NCBI RefSeq assembly: GCF_027474525.2 | Contig: NZ_CP114882.2 | Coordinates: forward strand, 1,426,001 to 1,490,000 | From: Flavobacterium lacustre | GTDB lineage: Bacteria > Bacteroidota > Bacteroidia > Flavobacteriales > Flavobacteriaceae | Length of the DNA stretch: 64,000 nucleotides | Reading direction: 5' to 3' | Part shown: piece after piece, positions 18,296-26,079 of the stretch | Layout of the letters: every line of letters begins with the position of its first letter | Position numbering within the stretch: position 1 is the first letter of the stretch | Notes under the pieces: model-generated | Seen by the model: only the letters and a program-made list of their open reading frames with translations | What the model was told of the DNA's origin: nothing | Databases searched by the model: none | Made by a program: the position numbers and the translations under genes

Positions 18296-19561
18296 TTAAA
18301 AGGCATACACACAAGAAACCATGGCTCTAAAATTGCCAATTTCTTTTTTATTACCTCCAGCCGTTGCATTGCTTTTGATTAAATCGCCCCAAGTTGCAGC
18401 AGTGTATTCTAATTCTGGTGAAATTCTGAATTTATTTTTCTTAAAATCTATTCTGGCAGAACCTCTCCAAACATTGTCAACAATTCTTGATCCGCTGGTA
18501 CCTCTCATGTAGTTTACAAAAGTGGCTGTTGTAGTATCATCGCTTGATCCGTTGTTTTTTGTGTATCCAAAGAAAAATCCTGGAGCAATTGCTTTTCCGT
18601 TACTGGCAACGTCCAACCAGAATGAAGTGGTTTTAGTTGGGTCATAAGTTTCAACTCCGCCAGCGATTGTTTTTCCTGTAAATCCGCCTAACATAACTAA
18701 GTTATTTAAGTTTCCACCCGAAATTCCATATGCTTTAATAGAAACTTTGTCATTCGAATATTTTGCATATCCAAAAACAGAAGAGCTATTTATTTTTTCA
18801 TTTGAAACCAAGTTATTAGAAACAGTTAAAGGTTGTAATGATTTGTATTCTGCACCAACTCCTAATAATACAGTTTTAGTTTTGTATTGAATTTGAGCAT
18901 TAAGTGAAGGTAAAGCAGCGTTTATAGCAGCTGAGTTTTGAGTTCCTGGACCAGCAGTAGTGAATTCTCTTTCTTTATAAGCTACAAATGTTGCAGAAAC
19001 CTCTTTGCTTAACATTTGTTTTAATTTTACTTGAGTAGCCCAGCCAAAAGGGTTGAACATAATTCCTGTATTGAAGTTTGCAACTCCGGGAAAAACTTCA
19101 GGTATAAAAGTTGGATACCAGGTTTGTCCCATTGTCAATGATGTTTTAGACCAATCTAAGTTTACATAAGCATGTCTTAATCGGAACAATCCTATAGAAG
19201 ATCCTTCGAAATTCCCAAAAAAATCAGCTTCTATAACAGAAGATGTTTTGGCTCCCCATACGTTCGGGCCTTTCGCTTTTACGCCCAATCTTGAAGTTAC
19301 AGAAAGAAAATTAGATTGTCCTGCGGCATTAATATCCTTCCCGTTAGCATCTAACACTTCGTCTAAAGGATAGAGGTTTAAATTATCTTCTCTTACTTGA
19401 GCGGATTTTCGGGTATCCCAAATGTAATCGGTTCTAACAAATCCATAAATACTTACATCCCATTCTTTTTCGGGAGCAGCAGGAACCGCTGGAGCCGGAG
19501 TTTGAGAAAATCCTTTTAAGGAAACAATTCCCAGCATAAGGATTAAATAACGTTTTTTCAT
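18296..19561 (-). CDS. Outer-membrane porin (DcaP-like)
   Basis: A 421-residue protein with a signal peptide (1-19, KGFSQ), a short Pro/Ala-rich spacer and a predicted beta-barrel that starts WDVSIYGFVRTDYIW and ends CVYAF with a terminal aromatic residue. It resembles DcaP-type porins that pass small organic acids. It sits 34 bp upstream of the MHS carrier gene, so porin and carrier probably form one uptake route across both membranes. The specific solute is not readable. Confidence 0.75.
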   Translation of the reverse strand: MKKRYLILMLGIVSLKGFSQTPAPAVPAAPEKEWDVSIYGFVRTDYIWDTRKSAQVREDNLNLYPLDEVLDANGKDINAAGQSNFLSVTSRLGVKAKGPNVWGAKTSSVIEADFFGNFEGSSIGLFRLRHAYVNLDWSKTSLTMGQTWYPTFIPEVFPGVANFNTGIMFNPFGWATQVKLKQMLSKEVSATFVAYKEREFTTAGPGTQNSAAINAALPSLNAQIQYKTKTVLLGVGAEYKSLQPLTVSNNLVSNEKINSSSVFGYAKYSNDKVSIKAYGISGGNLNNLVMLGGFTGKTIAGGVETYDPTKTTSFWLDVASNGKAIAPGFFFGYTKNNGSSDDTTTATFVNYMRGTSGSRIVDNVWRGSARIDFKKNKFRISPELEYTAATWGDLIKSNATAGGNKKEIGNFRAMVSCVYAF

Positions 19562-19668
19562 AATAAATTAGATTTTTGGTTGGTAATTTTGGTTGGTTTA
19601 ATACCGCCAAATTCTAATTTTTTATCTAATAAAAAAATATTGATATATAAATGCGTAAAGTGGTATAG

Positions 19669-20088
19669 TTAATCCTTAAATCTTTCCCATTTTATAAGCA
19701 TAAACTTGTCTCCAAGCTCGGTTATTATCATACCTGCACCAGAGAGTAATTGCTTGTTTTTTAAATACTCAACTAGTTCTAAATGACTAAAAATCTTATA
19801 AGTAGGATGGTAATTTGCATGAGATGGTTTTTTGATGTTAAAGGTTTTTACCCAGTTGCTGACCGTTACATGAGAAACCCCGATAATTCGCTCTATTTCA
19901 CGATAACTTAAGCCTTCTAAATACAATTGTAATGCTTTGGTAACATAGTAATCGTCTATCTTTTTTCCGATTTTGTTAACCGTAAAAAAATAATTACATT
20001 TTTTACATAAGTACCTTTGTTTACTGTTGATTACGCCGCTTTTTACGATGTGTGTATCTTGGCATTTCGGACAGGATAAAATCTCCAT
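19669..20088 (-). CDS. InsA-like zinc-ribbon/HTH protein, probable regulator
   Basis: A zinc ribbon at the N-terminus (SCPKCQ ... CKKCNYFF, two CxxC pairs) is followed by a helix-turn-helix (GLSYREIERIIGVSHVTVSN), the layout of the IS1 InsA protein. A C-terminal ~45 residue extension (from YHPTYKIF) is not part of InsA. No InsB/DDE transposase, terminal inverted repeats or target duplication are visible, so it is probably a domesticated DNA-binding protein. I chose the ATG at 20088; an in-frame ATG at 20124 would lie at or before a probable start of transcription, judging from a TATAATTG box just upstream. It is adjacent to the porin gene, so control of the acetate module is possible. Confidence 0.65.
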   Translation of the reverse strand: MEILSCPKCQDTHIVKSGVINSKQRYLCKKCNYFFTVNKIGKKIDDYYVTKALQLYLEGLSYREIERIIGVSHVTVSNWVKTFNIKKPSHANYHPTYKIFSHLELVEYLKNKQLLSGAGMIITELGDKFMLIKWERFKD

Positions 20089-20124
20089 ATATATAAATTT
20101 TGCATAAATATAGTAATTTTGCAA

Positions 20125-20323
20125 TTATATAAAAGAGAATAATATAAAAAATATGTTTAAAATTTACGAAAGCCCTATTTTTATTGAAACTTTATTGAGC
20201 TTTTGGTAAACATTGCGAATTTTTTCAAAAATGATTTTCTAAATTACAATACTTTTAGAAAAGAAGGAGTGTTGTTTTGGGCTCAACTTAATATTGTGGA
20301 GTGTTTAGGAAAGATATAAAAAC
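20125..20323. other. Intergenic stretch with a possible decayed short gene
   Basis: The plus strand has a short reading frame from ATG 20153 to a stop at 20207. A second frame, shifted by one base, runs from about 20187 to a stop at 20317 and includes FRKEGVLFWAQLNIVECLGK. Together they could be the remains of a small gene broken by a frameshift. I cannot name a family, and chance open frames in AT-rich DNA are an equal explanation. Confidence 0.25.
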
Positions 20324-20353
20324 AAAAAACCCGAATATTTCTATTCGGGTTTT
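20324..20353 (-). terminator. Terminator just outside the left attachment site
   Basis: A stem AAAACCCGAATA / TATTCGGGTTTT is followed on the minus strand by TTTTTTG. It abuts the tRNA-end copy and matches in position the terminator that follows tRNA-Phe at the other end. It is therefore the likely original terminator of tRNA-Phe before integration. Confidence 0.7.
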
Positions 20354-20366
20354 GTGGTACCTCCAG
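20347..20366 (+). repeat. Left attachment site (tRNA-Phe 3' end copy)
   Basis: GGGTTTTGTGGTACCTCCAG matches the sequence at 31751-31770 with one mismatch, and the last 13 bases are identical. It duplicates the end of tRNA-Phe and the arm of the downstream terminator. On the far side both copies are also flanked by ACAAAAAACCC, so the element carries an imitation of the tRNA end plus its terminator. Confidence 0.8.
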
Positions 20367-20429
20367 CACCAACCAAAAACGCTGTTAAGTGCCGTAAACA
20401 AAGAGTATTTTGATATTTTTAGTTTTCTG

Positions 20430-20447
20430 GTAGAATACTGGTAGAAA
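20430..20447 (+). promoter_or_regulatory. Candidate integrase arm-type sites, left end
   Basis: Two GGTAGAA boxes start at 20430 and 20441, exactly 11 bp (one helical turn) apart, about 65 bp inside the left attachment core. The same box with the same phasing recurs at the right end. Confidence 0.55.
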
Positions 20448-20583
20448 CGCCTTATTTATATTAATTCTAAGATTAAATTGATGGTTTATCGTTCTTTAGA
20501 CCTTTTGTTTTGTTGCTTTTGGTTTAAACAGACAGGCTAAATTATAATAGGGGTTTTCTAAAATATGTTATATCTATTAAATA

Positions 20584-20609
20584 AAAAAACCACCTAAAAG
20601 GTGGTTTTA
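20584..20609 (-). terminator. Terminator after the element's leftmost gene
   Basis: A stem AACCACC / GGTGGTT with loop TAAAA is followed on the minus strand by a run of seven Ts. It lies downstream of the membrane-protein gene. The 140 bp between them hold only T-rich repeats (TTTTGCGTTTTCG-like). Confidence 0.7.
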
Positions 20610-20753
20610 CTATAGGTTTATAAAATCAACTATCCGTACCATGTACTACCCTCGATAACTTTATTTGTTGTTTTCATTTTTTTGTCTTTTTTGCGTTTTC
20701 GTTTTTTGCGTTTTTTCGTTTTTTGTTGTAGTGCTGGGTAAATATATTATTTT

Positions 20754-21842
20754 TTATTGATTTCTGTAAAAAAACATTGTAAATTTTTCACCCGATAATA
20801 AAACGTCTCTATTTATATATGCCATTTTATCTTTTTGGTAAGTTCCATTATGATAGAACTTATTACCATTTAAAGGTACAAATGTAATATTAATATTTTC
20901 ATTATGTTCTATATTAATTGTTAAATCATCTATTATTCTTGCACTCCCGAACGTGAAAATTCTATCTAGTTCTATATTTTGTTTCATAATAGTGATACTC
21001 TCTATATGATACTCCAAATGTCCCGCCATTTTTTTTGAGAGCGTTAGTGTAGTAATATTCTTGTCTTTTGTTTCTGCAATGTTAATTTCTATGAAATCCA
21101 TTTCATCATTATTCTTTGAATAAAATTTAATATCAACATTTGCGTCTGCATCCGAATTATCATAGTTCGACTTAAAATCAAATTCAAATTCTTCCTTATT
21201 TGGACGCATTATTGTAAATGACGACCTCTCGGTTACTGCTACGTATTTGTTATCTATAAGCTCAATATAATAATTTACCTGAAAATTCTTGTAATAGTAT
21301 GATATGTTATTCTTTTTAAATAAATGGTTTTCAATTTTATTTTCAAGTTTATCATATAGTTCCGGAAATTCTTTCTTGTATTTACACAAAGTAACAGTTT
21401 GCCAAATCTTATCTAAATTACTTTGTTTGTTTAAATGATCTTGTGAATATGCGAGAGCATCTATTTTTGTAGTTAATAGGTTGTCAAACTCATCTGACAT
21501 TATGATGCTTTTGAAATTTTTCTTAAATACATTTAGTGAATCCAAAAAATTTAATGTAGTTGTGAATATACCGGCACTGAATAATATTTTACATAAATCT
21601 TTTATAAACTCATAGTTATGAATATGCTTAAATTCTATAAAAGCAAAATCAATAAATAAAAATGATATTGCAGGAATTAAAAAAATAATAAACATGTAGT
21701 TTTTTAAATAGACTAAATATTTTCTAAAAACTGGAATGAGTTTAAAAAAGTCACTGATGAAAAATAATATAAGAATTGAAATTATTATTATAAAAAGTGT
21801 GCTTATTATATTTAATGCGGGGCTTTCAAAAGATTCTATCAT
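20754..21842 (-). CDS. Unknown membrane protein with beta-rich cytosolic domain
   Basis: A 362-residue protein not assigned to a family. Helices at about 12-32, 47-68 and 78-102 anchor it in the membrane. A helical linker follows to about residue 175. The last ~185 residues are rich in alternating hydrophobic and charged strands (for example KYVAVTERSSFTIM and INITFVPLNG), suggesting a beta-barrel or sandwich. It is the last gene of the element, has its own terminator, and is separated from the rest by the 50 bp repeat array. This is the usual place for an accessory gene. The layout recalls membrane effectors of bacterial immunity (short membrane anchor plus beta-rich sensor), but no partner cyclase or sensor gene is present and this is only a structural analogy. 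Confidence 0.6.
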   Translation of the reverse strand: MIESFESPALNIISTLFIIIISILILFFISDFFKLIPVFRKYLVYLKNYMFIIFLIPAISFLFIDFAFIEFKHIHNYEFIKDLCKILFSAGIFTTTLNFLDSLNVFKKNFKSIIMSDEFDNLLTTKIDALAYSQDHLNKQSNLDKIWQTVTLCKYKKEFPELYDKLENKIENHLFKKNNISYYYKNFQVNYYIELIDNKYVAVTERSSFTIMRPNKEEFEFDFKSNYDNSDADANVDIKFYSKNNDEMDFIEINIAETKDKNITTLTLSKKMAGHLEYHIESITIMKQNIELDRIFTFGSARIIDDLTINIEHNENINITFVPLNGNKFYHNGTYQKDKMAYINRDVLLSGEKFTMFFYRNQ

Positions 21843-21968
21843 AATTATTTTTTTTTCTCAATTTTATAAAAATAGTAAATTATACTAAATTTCTTCTTTT
21901 ATTCGCACTTATTTATGTTTTTGGGTTGTTTTTTATTTTTACCATGACTTACTGTATGTCTCCTATAG

Positions 21969-22665
21969 ATCGGTTCACATTGGATCAGTAAATCAGGACC
22001 AGCATATCACTCCAGCAGATAGGCCCGCATTGGATCATTAGATCAGGACCAGCATATTACTCCAGCAGATAGGCCCACATTGGATCATTAGATCAGGACC
22101 AGCATATTAATCCAGCAGATAGGCCCGCATTAGATCAGGACCAGCATATCACTCCAGCAAATTACTCCATCAGATAGGCCCGCATTGGATCATTAGATCA
22201 GGACCAGCATATTACTCCAGCAGATAGGCCCGCATTGGATCAGTATGTCAGGACCAGCAGATCACTCCAGCAAATTGGGCCGTATTGGATCAATAAATCA
22301 GGTCCAGCAGATCACTCCAGCAAATCGGACCGCATAGGATCAATAGATCAGGTCCAGCAGATCACTCCAGCAAATCACTCCAGCAAGTTGGCCCGCATTG
22401 GATCAGTATATCAGGACCAGCAGATCACTCCAGCAAATCGGACCGCATTGGATCAATAGATCAGGTCCAGCAGATCACTCCAGCAAATCACTCCAGCAAG
22501 TTGGCCCGCATTGGATTAGTATATCAGGACCAGCAGATCACTCCAGCAAGTTGGACCGTATTGGATCAATAAATCAGGTCCAGCAGATCACTCCAGCAAA
22601 TCGGACCGCATTGGATCATTATATCAGGACCAGCAGATCACTCCAGCAAATCACTCCATCTGATT
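21969..22665 (+). repeat. Array of about thirteen 50 bp tandem repeats
   Basis: Units begin with GGACCAGCA or GGTCCAGCA at 21996, 22046, 22096, 22138, 22201, 22251, 22301, 22351, 22414, 22464, 22527, 22577 and 22627 (last one partial). Most are 50 bp; one is 42 bp, and three are 63 bp through duplication of a 13 bp piece (TCACTCCAGCAAA). Each unit has the core CACTCCAGCA, a GG(A/C)CCGCATTGGATCA segment and several GATC sites. Units 1-5 and 6-13 form two sequence subtypes, and a 113 bp pair is itself duplicated (22351-22463 and 22464-22576). The array is about half GC in an AT-rich setting. Its role is unknown. Confidence 0.95.
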
Positions 22666-22855
22666 AAAGTTTTGGTTTTGGTCGCTTCTTGAATATCATG
22701 TCTTTTTTAATGTTTTTAATAATGCTTAACACTATTAAAATAATACTTCCAGCTTCTTTGATAAAAATTAAGGTTTCCATAATTTGAAATGTTTTAGGAA
22801 AGGTCCAAAACGCCTTAATAAATAAAAAGGACACGATTTTCAGACTTTTTTTCAA
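22664..22855 (-). CDS. Possible small single-helix membrane protein
   Basis: A 63-residue frame whose stop touches the end of the repeat array. An internal ATG at 22783 would give a 38-residue protein with one hydrophobic helix (GSIILIVLSII) and a strongly basic tail (KKRPKPKL), the general form of small membrane toxins or phage-encoded membrane peptides. No family is recognised, and it could be a chance frame. Confidence 0.3.
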   Translation of the reverse strand: MKKSLKIVSFLFIKAFWTFPKTFQIMETLIFIKEAGSIILIVLSIIKNIKKDMIFKKRPKPKL

Positions 22856-23063
22856 AGGTCTGAATGTGTTTTATTTTATGCTGTGACATGTAATTTACAC
22901 ATACTTTATGTGTCACATTTAAACTTAAATTAAAATCGTATATGATCAAATTAATGTCTGAATTTCTACCAGTTTTCTACCAACAATACAAAGAAAACAT
23001 GTAAAGTGTTGATTTTATTAGTTTTACTGTATTTGTTTCAAGTCCTATACAGACCATGCCATA
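22856..23063. other. Non-coding stretch with an inverted pair of GGTAGAA boxes
   Basis: No gene is visible. The stretch has an imperfect inverted repeat around 22880-22920 (GTGACATGTAATTTACACAT and TATGTGTCACAT) and, at 22964-22981, two TTCTACC boxes 11 bp apart. These are the reverse complement of the GGTAGAA arm-type boxes at the element's ends, so it may be an extra site for integrase or excisionase. Confidence 0.4.
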
Positions 23064-23090
23064 AAAAAACCGCCTGTTATAGCGGTTTTT
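23064..23090 (-). terminator. Terminator of the 24.46-23.1 kb gene group
   Basis: A stem AACCGC / GCGGTT with loop TATAACAG is followed by TTTTTTT on the minus strand, 25 bp after the stop of the 78-residue gene. Confidence 0.7.
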
Positions 23091-23114
23091 GGTTGTTGTT
23101 TATCTGTGGTAGAG

Positions 23115-23351
23115 TTAATCTGTTTGTATTTGCTTTTGGGCTTCCAGTTCAGCTAATAACTTATTAACTGGAGTTGTTAAAATGGTGTATAGTGTAGTTC
23201 TTGAAATTGGATAAACGGGAACTATGTATTTTCTCAAAATTACGGTATCTGGAATGTCCTCCGTTTTGTGTTTATTGTATAAATCTACTATTAATTTATA
23301 CCTTTTCAACTTATTGGTTTGAATCCCTATATTTTGTTTTGTGTTTCCCAT
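23115..23351 (-). CDS. Hypothetical 78-residue protein
   Basis: A small basic protein (MGNTKQNIGIQ...) with a possible helix-turn-helix at about 48-65 (YPISRTTLYTILTTPVNKLL). No family is recognised. It lies 53 bp downstream of the HNH-like gene on the same strand and is followed by a terminator, so it is probably the third gene of that group. Confidence 0.5.
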   Translation of the reverse strand: MGNTKQNIGIQTNKLKRYKLIVDLYNKHKTEDIPDTVILRKYIVPVYPISRTTLYTILTTPVNKLLAELEAQKQIQTD

Positions 23352-23404
23352 TCTGTAAAAATAAATTATTTATTAATGGTTTGCAACCCGATTTTTTTTA
23401 ATCA

Positions 23405-24151
23405 TCAAAGCCCTTTATACTTGTTTTTGTTCGCTTTTCTTAAAGGAATTTGAATTTTTGAACCTAAATTTTTTAAGGTTTCATTTGTTTTTTTGTTCTT
23501 TTCGGTGGCGGTGGGTGGCGTTGGTTCAAAGTCCATAAGTTGCAAAAGTCCGTTTTCTTGATCCTGTAAACATTCATTTATTAATAGTGATAAATATTTG
23601 TTTATGGTGTTAATTCCATTTCTTACCGTGTAACCGTTTACTTTGCTTAATTGGGCTTTGCTTTGGCTTTTATTAAATGGTTGTAACCATTCGACAAATA
23701 AATTAAATCCTGTATTGTTATGGTGGAAATAAATAAACCCTCTTTGCTTTGCTATTTGGTTTAAATGGTCTTTAAACCAAAAATTTTGTGTATTTATTTT
23801 TTTAGGTACTTCAAAATATAATCTTATAGCGTTTATTATTTCGCTTTCGGGCGGTGCCGTGTGCTGTATTCCAGTACTGGCATACTCTAAATTATTATAA
23901 TCAAAATCCTTATTGTTTCCATTCAAAAACAGTGTTTTGCCGTTTCTTACTGGTATTTTTTTAAAAGTTTCCAAAATTAACTTTGGCAAATTGTATGTTT
24001 TGCCGTTTATTATTGCTTTTCCTGTCTTTGTGGGGCTTATAGCATTGCCAGTGGTATAATTGTGAATCTTGCCTTTATTTGTTAAATACAGCCCTTTTAT
24101 GGTTGTTTTTCTATAACCTTTGCTTTGGAGTTCTTTAATTGTCATTTTCAT
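23405..24151 (-). CDS. Protein with a degenerate NUMOD4/HNH-like N-terminal fold
   Basis: About 248 residues from the ATG at 24151, which overlaps the end of the upstream gene by 17 bp; a longer start at 24190 would overlap by 56 bp. The first ~95 residues follow the pattern of NUMOD4/HNH proteins: a GLYLTNKGKIHNY strand pair, a GKTYNLPKLILETFKKIP helix, then FLNGNNKDFDYNNLEYAS. The last matches the usual NHIDGNK..N..NLEW motif, but the catalytic His position is Leu, so nuclease activity is doubtful. The rest is unassigned. It may be a DNA-binding relic of a homing-type nuclease. Confidence 0.55.
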   Translation of the reverse strand: MKMTIKELQSKGYRKTTIKGLYLTNKGKIHNYTTGNAISPTKTGKAIINGKTYNLPKLILETFKKIPVRNGKTLFLNGNNKDFDYNNLEYASTGIQHTAPPESEIINAIRLYFEVPKKINTQNFWFKDHLNQIAKQRGFIYFHHNNTGFNLFVEWLQPFNKSQSKAQLSKVNGYTVRNGINTINKYLSLLINECLQDQENGLLQLMDFEPTPPTATEKNKKTNETLKNLGSKIQIPLRKANKNKYKGL

Positions 24152-24461
24152 TTTTTGCGGTTTTAATGTAACGTGATACGGTGCTAACACTTTTATTCAA
24201 AGTAACCGCAATTTGTTTGTAACTCATTCCCGAATTAAACAGATCGTTAGCTTTATTTTTTATCGGGGTTGTTTCCCTTTGGGCTTTCCAGTTTTCGGCA
24301 ACATACCATTTTTCAATTGTCCTAAATGGTGTATCCGTTATTTTTCCGATCTCTACCAAAGACAAACCTATTAAGTAATATTTTTTTGCTTTGGCTTTGT
24401 CGTCTAAGGTGTACGATTTTCTTTGTATTGGTTCGGGTTGCTTTTTTTTGATTTTTGTCAT
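24135..24461 (-). CDS. Double helix-turn-helix protein
   Basis: A 108-residue protein with two HTH motifs: YYLIGLSLVEIGKITDTPFR at about 29-48 with the following TIEKWY, and SGMSYKQIAVTLNKSVSTVS at about 76-95. The first resembles the N-terminal HTH of phage terminase small subunits, and the second is a HTH_23-like module. No terminase large subunit is present, so a regulatory or replication role is more likely. It is the first gene of a three-gene group whose upstream gap holds the repeat-rich region described next. Confidence 0.6.
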   Translation of the reverse strand: MTKIKKKQPEPIQRKSYTLDDKAKAKKYYLIGLSLVEIGKITDTPFRTIEKWYVAENWKAQRETTPIKNKANDLFNSGMSYKQIAVTLNKSVSTVSRYIKTAKNENDN

Positions 24462-25099
24462 TATGGGTGTTTTTGAAGTTTATAGAATTATGGTAGTAGT
24501 ATAATGGTAGTAAAATGTGTTTTTAAACTAAAAATTTGCCTGTTTTAGTTAAGGGTTGTTTTTGACTTTTTTTAATTTGTTTTTGGTTAATTATTTTTCA
24601 AATAGCCCTTTTGTTTTTTTTCTGGTGGCTTGTGCCTTGCTTATTGATTTTGAGCCCTTTTTTTAAGTAATCGTGTCTTTTTGGTGTTTTGGGTGTTGGT
24701 TTTGGCTTGTTTATCCAGTATTACAGTGATTTAAGGGTGTTTTATGAATAATTGCCGTTTTTACTACCTTTTTTACTACCATTTCAGACCTTTTTTTGTT
24801 TTAGCCTTTATTCTTTGAATTGGTAACACTTTTGTAACTCTCTAACTATTACTTAAACTCAATACTGGTGCGGGTGTGCTCCCTATCGGGAGTATATTAC
24901 AAGTTTCCACAAAAAAAATATGGGAATATACGTGTGTCATTTGAACCGTTTTTTTTATCATTATGTATCATTTGAAATTTAATTTTAGTTTAAATTATTG
25001 TTTTACAGTGATTTAAAGAAGTTACACAAGTGTTACTTTTTATAAATGTGCTTTTCAATCCTTTTATTTTGTCATTAAGTATCAATTGATATTAAATTT
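24462..25099. other. Repeat-rich non-coding region, candidate replication origin
   Basis: No credible gene lies in these 638 bp. Visible elements are ATGGTAGTA at 24490 and 24504, facing an inverted pair (TACTACC, 12 bp apart) near 24770; the direct repeat TTACAGTGATTTAA at 24721-24734 and 25003-25016; a near-complementary pair GTAACACTTTTGTAAC (24823-24838) and GTTACACAAGTGTTAC (25021-25036); the hairpin CTCCCTATCGGGAG (24879-24892); TCATTTGAA at 24937 and 24968; and the palindrome TATCAATTGATA near 25080. This density, next to a possible replication initiator gene, suggests an origin. It is inference. Confidence 0.45.
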
Positions 25100-26047
25100 T
25101 TATATAACTATTTGTTTTTCAGAATTATAAGCGTTTTTCCAAATGGGTACTATTTTACTGTTTTTAATGTCAAATTCGTGGCGAATAGCTTCCCAGTTGT
25201 TAATAAACTCTTTTACTGTGTAAAATTGTCGTTTAGAAAGTGCGTTGTTTTCGTACTGGCTTCTATATTGATTTAAAACACATATTTTGCCGTTATAAAT
25301 AATATTCCTTATTAGATCTATTTTGCCCCGTGTTGTTCCCTTTGGGGCGGTTATGTCATTGTAAAAATTAAGGTTTTCCCATTCATTGAAAAACAAATTT
25401 TGCAACCTGATTAAATTATCTAAATTCAAAAAATCCTTTAAAAATGCTTTTTCGCAACGCCTGTGTACTGTTTCAATTCTAATTATATTTAGTCCAGTGG
25501 GGGTGCGCCTGTTTTGTTTGTCCAGCATTTCAAAAACTTTATCGTAAATCTTAAAATAAAGCCTATAATCTCGGTGTCGTTCGGTTGTTACTTGCCTATT
25601 GTCTTTGTGATTTGCATCTATTAAAAAGATTTTTTCTTTATGTTTTCCGATGCTGTGTATAGCTTCCAAAACTGTTTTGGGTTCAATGGGTAATTTTACA
25701 TTTATGCCTATTTCAAAAAATGTAATTTCTACTTTATCGGGATTTATTCCAGTGTTGAAAATAAGCCTTTCAAATGTTGCTTTGGCTTGTTGCATCGTAA
25801 AGCTGTCAAAGTTTGTCAGGCTTCCAGTTTCTAAATAAGAATAGTATTTGTGTAAACTTCCAGTTATTTTTAACCGATTGTTAGGATCAATTTTTATAAA
25901 CAAACCGCCTGTAAAGTTTTTAGTAGTTCGATTGTCATAATAGATTAAGCCGTTTAATGAATTACGCATTAAACGGCTGTTTTTTATGATGTTCTTTATT
26001 TCGGTTTCTGATAAATTTTTATTTACCATTGTGATATTGTCAATCAT
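25100..26047 (-). CDS. Possible replication initiator (phage/plasmid gene II/X-like)
   Basis: 315 residues from the ATG at 26047; the frame opens further upstream only with TTG. The sequence has the order seen in gene II/X-type phage/plasmid replication proteins: an LKITGSLHKYYSYL strand-helix segment, a KATFERLIFNTGINPDKVEI stretch followed by TFFEIGINV, a YFKIYDKVFEML segment, and an IIRIETVHRR strand. I recall this pattern from filamentous-phage and plasmid Rep proteins of Bacteroidota; catalytic residues cannot be assigned with certainty. Its 3' end faces the repeat-rich gap that may be the origin. The AAATACGCAAA motif lies in its leader. Confidence 0.5.
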   Translation of the reverse strand: MIDNITMVNKNLSETEIKNIIKNSRLMRNSLNGLIYYDNRTTKNFTGGLFIKIDPNNRLKITGSLHKYYSYLETGSLTNFDSFTMQQAKATFERLIFNTGINPDKVEITFFEIGINVKLPIEPKTVLEAIHSIGKHKEKIFLIDANHKDNRQVTTERHRDYRLYFKIYDKVFEMLDKQNRRTPTGLNIIRIETVHRRCEKAFLKDFLNLDNLIRLQNLFFNEWENLNFYNDITAPKGTTRGKIDLIRNIIYNGKICVLNQYRSQYENNALSKRQFYTVKEFINNWEAIRHEFDIKNSKIVPIWKNAYNSEKQIVI

Positions 26048-26079
26048 TTTATATATTTGCAAAGTGCTAAACGTTAATA

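Noticed and set aside
19669..20124. Active insertion sequence of IS1 type.
   Set aside because: There is no InsB catalytic frame, no terminal inverted repeats and no target duplication around the gene.
21969..22665. Possible CRISPR array.
   Set aside because: The units are contiguous and similar along their full length, with no unique spacers and no cas genes nearby.
22235..22667. Two plus-strand open frames (74 and 89 codons) rich in SLQQ, GPADHSS and similar repeats.
   Set aside because: They are by-products of the 50 bp repeat: the unit length is not a multiple of three, so the same DNA is read in all three frames in turn. No start signal is seen, and the 5' half of the array is interrupted by stops.
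24135..24461. Terminase small subunit.
   Set aside because: The first HTH resembles that family, but a large subunit is missing and the second HTH fits a regulator better.
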